Of a DNA stretch of 62,387 nucleotides, positions 7,632-15,725 are shown piece by piece. Below the pieces are notes generated by a model. It was not told the DNA's origin. It saw only the letters and a list, made by a program, of their open reading frames with translations, and did not search any database. The stretch's first letter is position 1. Each line of letters starts with the position of its first letter. Position numbers and translations under genes: made by a program. Origin of the DNA: DATKCN01 sp035513175 (GTDB lineage Bacteria > Chloroflexota > Chloroflexia > Thermomicrobiales > CFX8); NCBI GenBank assembly GCA_035513175.1, contig DATKCN010000294.1, positions 1-62,387 of the forward strand, given 5' to 3'.

Positions 7632-8156
7632 TCATCCGCCGCCGAGCGACTCGACGCCCAGCATGAGCAGGGCGGCTTTTGGCCGGTCATCGATCGTCCT
7701 CCCAACATAACAGTAGCGAACGTTCCCAGCGGCGTCGACGATGAACGTGGATGGACGCGCGACAGTTCGCTGGGTCCCGGCGTCGAGTTCACGCAGGCCC
7801 AGGGCGTCCATCGCGACGGCGTCACGGTCGATCAGCACCTCGATCGTGTCGCCGACGAGGTCACGCATGGCCCGCGCCCCCTGTAGATCATCGGCGCTGA
7901 TGGCGACTACCGTGACCCCCAGAGTCCGGAACGCGTCGATGCCATCAGCGAGCCCTACGAGCTGCGCACAGCAGTGGTCTCACCAATGCCCGCGGTAGAG
8001 CACGATGACCGTCGACACCGCGTTCAGCGTTACGTCGCGATCGTCGACATTCCGTAGCAACAGCGTTGGGAACACGTCCCCGACGCCGATCGAGGGCGAC
8101 AGCGTCGACAGCGTCAATGTCCGAGAACCCGCACGGAGTGGAGCCGCGAGTGCCAT
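7632..8156 (-). CDS. Peroxiredoxin-like (AhpC/TSA fold) selenoprotein candidate, Sec encoded by in-frame TGA
   Basis: Read from ATG 8156, the frame runs 174 codons to 7632 with one internal TGA at 7982-7980 (codon 59). Both sides are one thioredoxin-fold protein: before it GDVFPTLLLRNVDD and VIVLYRGHW, after it D-H-C-C-A-Q-L, then FRTLGVTVVAISADD and FIVDAAGNVRY. Relatives read YRG-x-W-C-P-Y-C-x-x-QL, so TGA sits exactly on the first catalytic Cys, giving U59-D-H-C62. A SECIS-like hairpin follows. A peroxide- or disulfide-reducing role is inferred. Other genes here use TGA as stop, so recoding must be local. The ATG lies inside the end of the RNase H gene and lacks a strong Shine-Dalgarno sequence; a start nearer codon 28 is possible. 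A recent nonsense mutation is the alternative. Confidence 0.72.
7948..7967 (-). promoter_or_regulatory. Putative bacterial SECIS hairpin
   Basis: Directly downstream of the TGA, the minus strand folds into a stem of GCG/CGC (7967-7965 with 7950-7948), one bulged C (7964) and AGCTC/GGGCT (7963-7959 with 7955-7951), closed by the three-base loop GTA. The loop is 22-24 bases after TGA. A small apical loop starting with G, a bulged base and this distance match what is known of bacterial SECIS elements read by SelB. The fold was drawn by hand and one pair is U-G. Confidence 0.5.
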
Positions 8157-8563
8157 GAGACCGTCGTTGACCGGAAGCGCGTCAGCAGCTCGGCTGCTTC
8201 AGCATGCAGCGGACGCAGTCCCGGGTGACGCACCTTCCAGCGTCCGTTCAGCTGTTCCACGACGAGCATGGAGTCCGACAGGACTGCCAACGACACATCG
8301 TGCGGGTCGCGCGCGTTACGTTCCAGCTCCTGCAGGATGCGCCGCAGGCCGTGGATCAGCGTCATGTATTCGGCCTCGTTGCTTGTCGTGCGTCCGTCGA
8401 AGTCGATTCGAACCCGATCAGGTGACCCGACGAGGCCGGTCGTCACATACGTCCCATAGCCCTTGCCGGGGTTCCCTATTGATCCTCCGTCGAAGATCAA
8501 CGAGACATCCGCACTCGCGGCGGATTGCGCGCTCGCGCGCTGTCGCTTCGGCGACGCTGCCAT
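8114..8563 (-). CDS. Ribonuclease HI family protein with a short C-terminus
   Basis: 149 residues; GAGGA stands 6 bases before the ATG. The RNase H fold is recognisable: FDGGSIGNPG (Asp25), SNEAEYMTLI (Glu65) and VLSDSMLVVEQLNGRWKV (Asp97) supply three acidic catalytic residues. The usual last motif, a His followed by an Asp in a terminal helix, is not found; the protein stops at RLHSVRVLGH. This may be a lineage variant in which the final His serves, or the C-terminus may be shortened. Its last 43 bp overlap the start of the peroxiredoxin-like gene. Expected role is removal of RNA from RNA-DNA hybrids, or another nucleic-acid hydrolysis. Confidence 0.8.
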   Translation of the reverse strand: MAASPKRQRASAQSAASADVSLIFDGGSIGNPGKGYGTYVTTGLVGSPDRVRIDFDGRTTSNEAEYMTLIHGLRRILQELERNARDPHDVSLAVLSDSMLVVEQLNGRWKVRHPGLRPLHAEAAELLTRFRSTTVSWHSRLHSVRVLGH

Positions 8564-8627
8564 TTCGCGTCCTCTATTGGATCGGTCGCAAGCCGCCTCA
8601 CACGCGTCGCGCGACCCACAAACAGCT

Positions 8628-10706
8628 CTAGACGCTTGCTTCCTGCCTGGCCCGGTGCGCGGAAACGATAGCGTCGGTCAGGTGGCTGGGAACCTGCTGG
8701 TAGTGGCTGAACTCCGTCGTGAAGGTGCCCCGCCCCTGCGTAATGGATCGCAGGTCCGTCGCATAGCGCTGCACCTCCGCGGACGGCACCGTGGCCTCTA
8801 TCGTCGTCGAGCCGGCGCCGCTCGGCGTCATCCCGGTCACGTGAGCGCGCTTGGTCGTGAGGTCGCCCATCACGTCGCCCGTGTATCCGTCCGGCACGGT
8901 CACCTCGATGCGCAGCACCGGCTCCAGGATGACCGGCTGCGCTGCCTGCGCCGCCTTCTTGAATGCCTGTGACGCCGCCAGCTTGAATGCCATTTCCGAG
9001 GAGTCGACGTTGTGGTACGACCCGTCCGTCAGCGTGACCTTGACGTTGACGACCGGAAATCCCGCGAGGATGCCCTCTTCCATCGCCTCGCGCACGCCCT
9101 TTTCGACTGCCGGAATGTACTGGCGTGGAACTGAGCCACCGAAGATGGACTCCACGAACTCGAAGTCCTGATCGGTCGGCGACACGTCGATGAAAACGTG
9201 GCCGTACTGCCCGTGTCCGCCGGTCTGCTTCTTGTGCTTGTACTCCACCTTCTGGACCGCGCGCTGGATCGTCTCGCGATACGGCACGGTCGGCAGCCCC
9301 ACGTCAACGTTAACCCCGAATTTCCGCGCCATGCGCTCCAACGCAATCTGCACATGCGACTCGCCAAGGCCGCCGACAATGGTCTCGCCGGTTTGCGGAT
9401 CGCGGCCGATCGTCAGCGTCGGATCCTCGTCGATGATGCGCGCGAGCGCGGCGCCCATCTTGTCCAGATCCGACTTGGTGCGCGGCATGACCGACGCGGT
9501 AAACAGCGTCCTCGGAAACCGGACGCCTTCGATGATCGCCTTGCGCGCGGGATCGCACAGCGTGTCGCCCGTCGACGTGTCCGCAAGCTTGGCAACCGCG
9601 CCGATGTCGCCGGCCGTCAATTCCGATACGGGAAGCTGCTCCTTGCCTCGCAGCACATAGAGCTGTCCGATCCGCTCGTCCTTGTCCTTGACCGTGTTCC
9701 ACACATGCGAGTCGGACCGGATCGTGCCCGAGAAAACCCGGAAATACGTCAGCTTACCGACGAACGGGTCAGCCATCGTTTTCCAGACGAGCGCGGCCAG
9801 CGGCTCGTCAGGAGATGGATTCAGCTCAACCTCGGCCGCGCTTATGGTCTTCGCGAGCTCCGGTCCAGGGGCAGGGGCAAAGGCGACGATCGCGTCCATC
9901 ACGATGCCGACGCCACGGTTCATCGCCGCTCCCGACACCAGCACGGGAACGACCTCACGCCGGGCAACGGCGGCACGCAAGGCCCTCCGCAGCTCGTCAG
10001 TCGAAATCTCCTCGTCCTCGAGATAGCGCAGCATGAGCTCTTCGTCGCTCTCGGCGATCTTCTCAACGATGTGCAGGCGGTACGTTTCAGCCTCATCGAG
10101 CAGTTCGGCTGGAACGTCCGCGTCGGTCGTATCCCCGGCGCGACCGTCGGCGAACAGATGCGCGCGCATTTCAAGTAGATCGACGACGCCGCGAAACGAC
10201 GACTCACTGCCGATTGGGATGTAGAGCGGGACAACGGCGTGCCCCAGCAGGGACTGGGCCGATTCGAGGCTGCTGGCAAAATTCGCGTTCTCGCGATCCA
10301 TCTTGTTGATCACGAGAATGCGCGGCAGCTCCCGCTCCTGGGCGAACTGCCAGGCATACTCGGTCCCGACCTCAACGCCAGCCGACGCGTCAAGCAGGAT
10401 GACGGCGCTATCGACGACGCGAATGCAACCCTTCACCTCGCCGATGAAGTCAGCGTATCCGGGGGCGTCGAGCACGTTGATCTTGTGGTCCCGCCACTCG
10501 ACCGGCGCGATGCTCGTGCTGATCGAGATTGTCCGCTTGACTTCGTCCGGATCCCAGTCCGAGACGGTGTTGCCTTCTTCAACACGACCAAGCCGAGAAA
10601 TAGCATTGCTGTTGAACAACATGGCCTCGGTCATTGACGTTTTCCCGGCGCCACCATGTGAGAACAGGCCGATGTTGCGGATGCTGTCGACAGGGTACGT
10701 CTTCAC
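8628..10706 (-). CDS. Elongation factor G-like GTPase (FusA2/EF-G-2 type)
   Basis: 692 residues from a GTG with GGGAGG 6 bases upstream. The GTPase domain has G1 SHGGAGKTS, G3 DAPGY and G4 NKMD, followed by domains II-V ending in a typical EF-G domain IV/V (GGHGQYGHVFIDVSP, GYTGDVMGDL). The G1 loop GGAGKTS instead of the translational GHxDAGKTT, and the start MKTYPVDSIRNIGLFSHGG, place it in the EF-G-2/FusA2 branch rather than the main translocase. Thermus EF-G-2 is the known relative. Its role may be a secondary or stress-related ribosomal GTPase. The RNase H gene follows on the same strand. Confidence 0.9.
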   Translation of the reverse strand: MKTYPVDSIRNIGLFSHGGAGKTSMTEAMLFNSNAISRLGRVEEGNTVSDWDPDEVKRTISISTSIAPVEWRDHKINVLDAPGYADFIGEVKGCIRVVDSAVILLDASAGVEVGTEYAWQFAQERELPRILVINKMDRENANFASSLESAQSLLGHAVVPLYIPIGSESSFRGVVDLLEMRAHLFADGRAGDTTDADVPAELLDEAETYRLHIVEKIAESDEELMLRYLEDEEISTDELRRALRAAVARREVVPVLVSGAAMNRGVGIVMDAIVAFAPAPGPELAKTISAAEVELNPSPDEPLAALVWKTMADPFVGKLTYFRVFSGTIRSDSHVWNTVKDKDERIGQLYVLRGKEQLPVSELTAGDIGAVAKLADTSTGDTLCDPARKAIIEGVRFPRTLFTASVMPRTKSDLDKMGAALARIIDEDPTLTIGRDPQTGETIVGGLGESHVQIALERMARKFGVNVDVGLPTVPYRETIQRAVQKVEYKHKKQTGGHGQYGHVFIDVSPTDQDFEFVESIFGGSVPRQYIPAVEKGVREAMEEGILAGFPVVNVKVTLTDGSYHNVDSSEMAFKLAASQAFKKAAQAAQPVILEPVLRIEVTVPDGYTGDVMGDLTTKRAHVTGMTPSGAGSTTIEATVPSAEVQRYATDLRSITQGRGTFTTEFSHYQQVPSHLTDAIVSAHRARQEASV

Positions 10707-10861
10707 AACCTACCTCCCGTAGTTCGGCCGGACCAGGGTGTGCCGTAACCGGCGCCAGAAGCGCTCGATGACAGGCGGGCTACAATCGTCCTGTTCCAGC
10801 GCGGACCCTCACACGAGCGCCTGAGGCCGAGGTTACATGGGCAACCTAACCTGGCTGATCG

Positions 10862-10874
10862 GTCTATTATAGAC
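10862..10874. promoter_or_regulatory. Palindrome at the M42 peptidase promoter
   Basis: Perfect 13-base palindrome GTCTAT-T-ATAGAC, 36 bases before the M42 peptidase start. It contains a -10-like TATTAT. It could be an operator covering the promoter or only a -10 region with symmetric flanks. Confidence 0.3.
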
Positions 10875-10910
10875 GACCACGAATTCCGCGAGCATTGGGG
10901 GGGACATCAG

Positions 10911-12020
10911 GTGAGTAATCGCGAAACACTTGTCGAACGCATCCGTGATCTGCTCCGCGAGCTCGCGCTGCTGGACGGGGTGGCCGGGCACGAGCATGCG
11001 GTCGTTGGGCGGCTGACGGAGCTGCTCGACCCAATTTCGGCGTCAGTCGATGTCGACTCGTTCGGCAATGTGTTCGCGCGCGTCAACGAGCACGCGTCAG
11101 GTCCATTGTTAATGATCGCCGCTCACTCGGACGAAATCGGAGCGCTCGTCAAGTCAATCGAGCCCAGCGGCATGCTCCGCTTCGAACGCGCTGGCGGCAT
11201 CATCGAGACGTTGATGATCGGCCGCTTCGTGCGGATCCGCGGACACCGCGGAGTCGTGGGCGTCAAGGCCGGGCACATCCAGACCAGCGACGAACGGGGC
11301 CGCGCGCCCGCAATGCGCGAGCTGTATGTGGACATGGGCGTCGACTCGGCTGATGCAGTGCGGAAGCTGGGCATCCGTGTCGGCGACGCCATCGCCTACG
11401 AGTCGCCGATGCAGGAGCTGGCAAACCCAATTCGCGTCGCCGGAAAGGCGTTGGACAATCGCGTGTCGTGCGCGATCGTCGTGCTCCTCGCGGAGCGGTT
11501 ACGTGGGTTGGACCTGGCGTGCTCCGTTCAACTGGTTGTCACCGTTCAGGAGGAAGTCGGGCTGCGTGGCGCCCAGATCGCAACCCATCGCGTCAACCCG
11601 GACGCGGCCATCGTGATCGACACCGTGCCGGCAGGGGGCACGCCGGACGTCGACTACCACCGCGATCTCAGCATGCGTATCGGCGATGGACCTGTGCTCG
11701 CCCTCGCCAGCCGAGGCGGCTCATCCGGCCACCTGCTGAATCCCGCGATGCGTGACTTCCTCAGAGGGTGCGCGGCTACAGCCGGAATCGGCCTCCAGGA
11801 ATCGCTGTTTTACGGCGGCACGTCCGACGCCTCGGCGGTGCATCTGGTCCGGGATGGCGTCCCAACCGGAGTCATTAACATCGCCAGGCGCTATTCGCAC
11901 TCGCCGGTCGAGACGCTGGACCTTGGTGACGCCGTCGACACGCTCCTGCTCGTCGAGCAGGCAGCAAAGTCGTTCGGTCCCGGCACGGCGCTGGGATTTC
12001 TGAGCGCGGAGTGGGGATGA
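10911..12020 (+). CDS. M42 family aminopeptidase/deblocking peptidase
   Basis: 369 residues from a GTG preceded by GGGGGGA. M42 enzymes (FrvX, PepA-type glutamyl aminopeptidase, TET peptidases) are cytoplasmic dinuclear-metal peptidases that assemble into dodecamers. The ligand set is visible in order: AAHSDEIG (His), GKALDNR (bridging Asp), VQEEVG (catalytic Glu-Glu), VIDTVPAG (Asp) and RYSHSPVE (His). The length is normal for the family. It is the only gene of its unit; the coaX gene converges on it with no gap between stop codons. Confidence 0.92.
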   Translation: MSNRETLVERIRDLLRELALLDGVAGHEHAVVGRLTELLDPISASVDVDSFGNVFARVNEHASGPLLMIAAHSDEIGALVKSIEPSGMLRFERAGGIIETLMIGRFVRIRGHRGVVGVKAGHIQTSDERGRAPAMRELYVDMGVDSADAVRKLGIRVGDAIAYESPMQELANPIRVAGKALDNRVSCAIVVLLAERLRGLDLACSVQLVVTVQEEVGLRGAQIATHRVNPDAAIVIDTVPAGGTPDVDYHRDLSMRIGDGPVLALASRGGSSGHLLNPAMRDFLRGCAATAGIGLQESLFYGGTSDASAVHLVRDGVPTGVINIARRYSHSPVETLDLGDAVDTLLLVEQAAKSFGPGTALGFLSAEWG

Positions 12021-12791
12021 TCAGGTCGGCCGCGCTCGCTCCCAGATCAGCCGGAGGCCGTCGATCGTCAGATCGGGCAGGTAGATGGAAATGCGTGGGC
12101 AGTGCTCGGCGAACAGCCTGCCGAATCCACCAGTAGCCACGACAGTCGTCGTCTCACCAACCTCCGCGTCGATGCGCCTGATCAACCCTTCGACCAGTCC
12201 CAGGTAGCCGAACATGATGCCGGACTGCATGCTAGCGACCGTGTTTCGCCCTATGGCGTTCGCAGGCATCACGAGCTCGACGCTCGTCAGGCGCGCCGCG
12301 CGCCCGACGAGCGCGTCGTGCGCGGCGCGGATATCCGGGGCGATCGCGCCGCCAATGAAGCGACCGTCGCGCGTCACGACGTTTAATGTCGTGGCCGTGC
12401 CGAAGTCGAGGACAATGGTCGGCCCGCCGAATCGAGCGAAGGCGGCGGCCGCGTCGACGAGTCGGTCCGGACCGACCTCCAGCGGGTTGTCGATGTCGAC
12501 CTGAATGCCCATGTTCGTCATCGCGTCGACGACGATCGGATCGAGTCCGATTCGGTCGCGGATCATCTGGCTCAACCATGGAGTCACTGCCGGCACGCTG
12601 CTGCTCAGGACAGCCCCATCCAGGCTGTTCAACTCGACCTTGTCAGCGGCAGCGAGTGTGTTAATGATCACCCACCACTCGTCGGGCATGCTGGTGCGGT
12701 TCGTCGAGACGCGCCATCTTGCGACGAGCTCGTCGCCCTGACTCACCCCGAACTTGACGTTGGTGTTGCCCGCGTCAATCAGCAGCAGCAT
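12021..12791 (-). CDS. coaX: Type III pantothenate kinase
   Basis: 256 residues, the usual length. CoaX makes 4'-phosphopantothenate, the first step from pantothenate to coenzyme A. Family signs are LLIDAGNTNVKFGV at the N-terminus (phosphate-binding DxGNT), GPDRLVDAAAAF, LDFGTATTLNVV, FIGGAIAPDI and ATGGFGRLF. The type III enzyme is not feedback-inhibited by CoA. It is the last gene of the unit PfkB kinase-queG-coaX on the minus strand, 21 bp behind queG. Confidence 0.95.
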   Translation of the reverse strand: MLLLIDAGNTNVKFGVSQGDELVARWRVSTNRTSMPDEWWVIINTLAAADKVELNSLDGAVLSSSVPAVTPWLSQMIRDRIGLDPIVVDAMTNMGIQVDIDNPLEVGPDRLVDAAAAFARFGGPTIVLDFGTATTLNVVTRDGRFIGGAIAPDIRAAHDALVGRAARLTSVELVMPANAIGRNTVASMQSGIMFGYLGLVEGLIRRIDAEVGETTTVVATGGFGRLFAEHCPRISIYLPDLTIDGLRLIWERARPT

Positions 12792-12812
12792 CGCTTACCC
12801 CACGCGCGGCAC

Positions 12813-13961
12813 TCATACGCTAACCGCTGTCAAAGCACGATGAATCTCGCTTCGGACGTACTCGTCGCGCTCGGCGCGCCACGCGGCTCTCAGCGTCCGG
12901 CGGGCCTCATCCCCGGCAAGCTGCGTCAACGCGGCGGCCGCATGTCCCCGCGCCAACGGCAGGTCGTGCGCGAGCAGCATGCCGATCAGAATCGGCTCGG
13001 CTCGCGGGTCACCGGTGTTGCCGAGCGCGACCGCCGCGTTGCGCGCCATTCCCGACCGCTTGGCTCGCGTAACCGGCGTGCCTGAGTACGCCTCCCGGAA
13101 TTGCTCCTCTGTCATCGTTGCAAGGAAGCCGAGCGATGGGAAGACGTTGTCAATCGAGCGTGGCCGGAAGTCGGGATCGTCGGTTACCTTCGCAGCAGCC
13201 GTATACGGGCAGACGTCCTGGCAGATGTCGCAGCCGAAAACATACGTCCCCATTCGGGACCGCAGTTCGTGCGGGATCGGTCCGCGCTCTTCGATGGTCA
13301 GATAGCTGACGCAGAGATTCGAGTCCACGCGATACGGCTCGACAATAGCGCCAGTCGGACAGCGAGCGATACAGATCGCGCAGCGGCCGCAGTCCTTCGC
13401 CAACGGCGGATCCGCTGGCAAGCGGAAGTCAACAATGATCTCGCCCAGCATCGCCCACGAGCTGTGACCCGGAATGATGATCATCGTGTTCTTGCCGTGC
13501 CAGCCAACGCCAGCTCGTGCGGCAATCGCGCGGTCCGACGCACGTGCCGTGTCGACCAGCACCCGCGCCTCGATGCTCCTTCCCGATTCTGCTTCGAGCA
13601 GCGCGACGAGGCGGCGCATGCGCTGCTTCAACGTGACGTGATAGTCGCGTCCCCAGGCATAGCGGGCGATTCTGCCGCGAAGCAGCCCGTCGTCCGGCGG
13701 GGACACGATGCCAGACCAGAACGGAACGGCGACGGAAATGATCGACCGAGCGCCCGGATGTAGAACGACCGGATTCATCGACTGGCGCGCGCGTTCGGCG
13801 GTAAACCACCGCATGCCCGCCATATGCCCGCGCTCGACGTGATCGACGACGTAGGGTTCAAGGTCCGCGAACGGCTCAGCCGTCGTGACGCCGACAACGG
13901 CGAGACCGATCTCACGGGACCGACGGGCGATCGTTGATCTTGACAGGACGCCTGCGCTCAC
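12813..13961 (-). CDS. queG: Epoxyqueuosine reductase
   Basis: 382 residues. QueG reduces epoxyqueuosine to queuosine in the wobble position of certain tRNAs, using cobalamin and two [4Fe-4S] clusters. Both cluster motifs are present: CGRCAICIARCPTGAI and, after a lone Cys (SNLCVSYLTIEERG), CDICQDVCPY. The catalytic region LVDTARASDRAIAARAG-x-GWHGKNT contains the conserved Asp. The last third (from about 300) is made of HEAT-like helices (DPRAEPILIGMLLAHD), as in full-length QueG. The start overlaps the stop of the PfkB gene by 4 bp, so translation is probably coupled. Confidence 0.95.
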   Translation of the reverse strand: MSAGVLSRSTIARRSREIGLAVVGVTTAEPFADLEPYVVDHVERGHMAGMRWFTAERARQSMNPVVLHPGARSIISVAVPFWSGIVSPPDDGLLRGRIARYAWGRDYHVTLKQRMRRLVALLEAESGRSIEARVLVDTARASDRAIAARAGVGWHGKNTMIIIPGHSSWAMLGEIIVDFRLPADPPLAKDCGRCAICIARCPTGAIVEPYRVDSNLCVSYLTIEERGPIPHELRSRMGTYVFGCDICQDVCPYTAAAKVTDDPDFRPRSIDNVFPSLGFLATMTEEQFREAYSGTPVTRAKRSGMARNAAVALGNTGDPRAEPILIGMLLAHDLPLARGHAAAALTQLAGDEARRTLRAAWRAERDEYVRSEIHRALTAVSV

Positions 13962-14902
13962 TGAGTTCCGGCCTGTTCCCGAATCACGCGCTCGACTTCA
14001 ACTCGCGTCGGCAAGCCCGCGCGCGCGCCGAGTGCGCGGCACGCAAGGCCCCCCAGCGCGTTCGCGCGCGACAGAATCGTTGGTTCATCACAGTGTTCGA
14101 GCATCCCCCAGAGGCAGCCGGCGGCGAACGCGTCTCCAGCGCCGGTTGTGTCCACCACATCGACATCGATGGCTGGCGCCGAGACGACTCCCGACTCCGT
14201 GATCGCCAACCCGCCGTGCGGTCCATTGCTGACGAACACCACGCGACACGCGTTGTGCCGGATGTCGCGGCTCGCGATGTCAGTAGCAGCCGACAGGTCG
14301 GAGCAGCCGGTGAGCGTCATCAATTCGCGGGCGTTGCCGGCAACGGCATCGTGGCGCATGATCTGATCCCAGCCTGCTGCCGGATCCATCTCGACCACGT
14401 ACGTCATCGTGCCGAACAGACGGGTGCGCGGGCTACGGTGCGCGGGCAGATCGAGCAGAAAGCTGCGCAGGCGCGCGTCATCGATGTCGATCATCAGCCA
14501 CTCGCGAGCAAGCATCTCGTCAATCGGGAACGTCATGCCGGAGACCGGCTTGACCCCCTGAATCCAGTAGATCGTGCGATCGCGGTTGGCGAGCTCTCCA
14601 GAGATCACGATGACACCGCTGTCCGACGCACTGCCTGAAATAGTCTCAACGTGGTCGACGCCGCAGCCGGTGTCACGCAAGGAGGCGACCAGCCGTCGCC
14701 CCTCTTCGTCATCACCCACGCGCGATACGAGCGTCACGTCCACGCCCAGCAGCGCGAGCGCGGCGCAGGCGTTGCCGGTCGTGCCACCAGCTTGCTCGAA
14801 GCGCTGTCGCACAATCGCGTACTCGCCGGGTCCGGGGTACTGATCGGTGACGATGAAACGATCCCACGAGCACAGGCCAATTGCGGCGACGCCGTGAATC
14901 AT
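13958..14902 (-). CDS. PfkB/ribokinase family sugar kinase
   Basis: 314 residues with both family signatures: GGTTGNACAALALLG near the N-terminus (substrate and lid region) and DTTGAGDAFAAG near residue 240, where the GAGD aspartate is the catalytic base. PfkB kinases phosphorylate sugars or nucleosides; nothing here tells fructose from ribose, adenosine or another substrate. It is the first gene of the unit with queG and coaX. An association with queuosine or CoA metabolism is not evident. Confidence 0.88.
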   Translation of the reverse strand: MIHGVAAIGLCSWDRFIVTDQYPGPGEYAIVRQRFEQAGGTTGNACAALALLGVDVTLVSRVGDDEEGRRLVASLRDTGCGVDHVETISGSASDSGVIVISGELANRDRTIYWIQGVKPVSGMTFPIDEMLAREWLMIDIDDARLRSFLLDLPAHRSPRTRLFGTMTYVVEMDPAAGWDQIMRHDAVAGNARELMTLTGCSDLSAATDIASRDIRHNACRVVFVSNGPHGGLAITESGVVSAPAIDVDVVDTTGAGDAFAAGCLWGMLEHCDEPTILSRANALGGLACRALGARAGLPTRVEVERVIREQAGTQ

Positions 14903-15000
14903 GTGAGTGGCATCCCTTCTCGGCGACTGACGTGGCGTCGGTGACCCGGCTCAATACGAAACGTTAGCACAGGGCCGTGATGACTTCGGTCCGGCATGGG

Positions 15001-15015
15001 TACAATCACGCCGTG
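15001..15015 (+). promoter_or_regulatory. Probable leaderless promoter of the two-component operon
   Basis: TACAAT at 15001-15006 stands exactly 6 bases before a GTG codon (15013), with no Shine-Dalgarno sequence between. This is the geometry of leaderless transcripts, where the first transcribed base is the start codon. No convincing -35 is seen. Confidence 0.5.
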
Positions 15016-15723
15016 ACGTCAACACAGAAAGCGCCCGAACAGTCGATTCTGGTTGTCGAGGACGAGCGTACGCTCGCAGATGCCCTGCGGTTCAATCTTG
15101 AGCGGCAGGGGTATGCGGTGCACGGAGTCGACAATGGCTATGACGCCGTCGACTTCGCCACGGAGCTCAACGTCGACCTTGTCATCCTTGACGTCATGCT
15201 TCCCGGCATCGACGGACTCGAAGTCTGCCGGCGGATCCGCGCGCGGTCAGACGTGCCGATCCTGATGCTGACGGCGCGTGGCGAGGAGATCGATCGGGTG
15301 TTGGGGCTCGAAATCGGCGCCGACGACTATCTCACCAAGCCGTTCAGCTTGAGGGAACTCATTGCGCGCGTGCGGGCACTCCTCCGCCGCTCGGGACGCT
15401 CGGTCGTCACGCGTCCGGCGAGCGCCGCGCGTGAGTCCGGAGACCTGAAGATCTCGACCGCGGAGCGGCGCGCGTGGAAGGGCGACACCGAGCTTGTGCT
15501 GAGACCTCGTGAGTTCGAGCTGCTTGCTTTTCTGATGCATAACCACTCGCTGGCGTTGACACGGCAACAGCTTCTGGACGGAGCCTGGGACGCCGAGTTC
15601 CAGGGCGACGAACGAACCGTCGACGTCCACATCCGCGGCCTCAGGGAGCTGATCGAGAGCGATCCGCGGCGTCCTACCCGCATCGTAACCGTTCGAGGCG
15701 TCGGCTACCGGTTCGAGGGCTGA
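15013..15723 (+). CDS. OmpR/PhoB-family response regulator
   Basis: 236 residues from GTG 15013; a longer frame exists but would place the start before the TACAAT box. The receiver domain (about residues 12-125) has the acidic pair in VVEDER, the phosphorylated Asp in LVILDVMLPGIDG, Thr in MLTARG and Lys in TKPFSL. The winged-helix DNA-binding domain follows (LVLRPREFELLAFLMHN, RTVDVHIRGLRELIE, VTVRGVGYRFEG). The sensor kinase gene starts 2 bases after its stop, so the two form a pair. The stimulus is unknown; a PhoBR-like or cell-envelope role would be typical. Confidence 0.95.
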   Translation: MTSTQKAPEQSILVVEDERTLADALRFNLERQGYAVHGVDNGYDAVDFATELNVDLVILDVMLPGIDGLEVCRRIRARSDVPILMLTARGEEIDRVLGLEIGADDYLTKPFSLRELIARVRALLRRSGRSVVTRPASAARESGDLKISTAERRAWKGDTELVLRPREFELLAFLMHNHSLALTRQQLLDGAWDAEFQGDERTVDVHIRGLRELIESDPRRPTRIVTVRGVGYRFEG

Positions 15724-15725
15724 TC

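Noticed and set aside
7632..8156. Reading the peroxiredoxin-like gene as a nonsense-mutated pseudogene
   Set aside because: The TGA is exactly on the redox-active Cys, no other disruption is present, and a SECIS-like hairpin follows. It remains the main alternative.
9198..10178. A 326-codon open frame opposite fusA2
   Set aside because: Arg/His-rich composition and no motif; a shadow of the EF-G gene.
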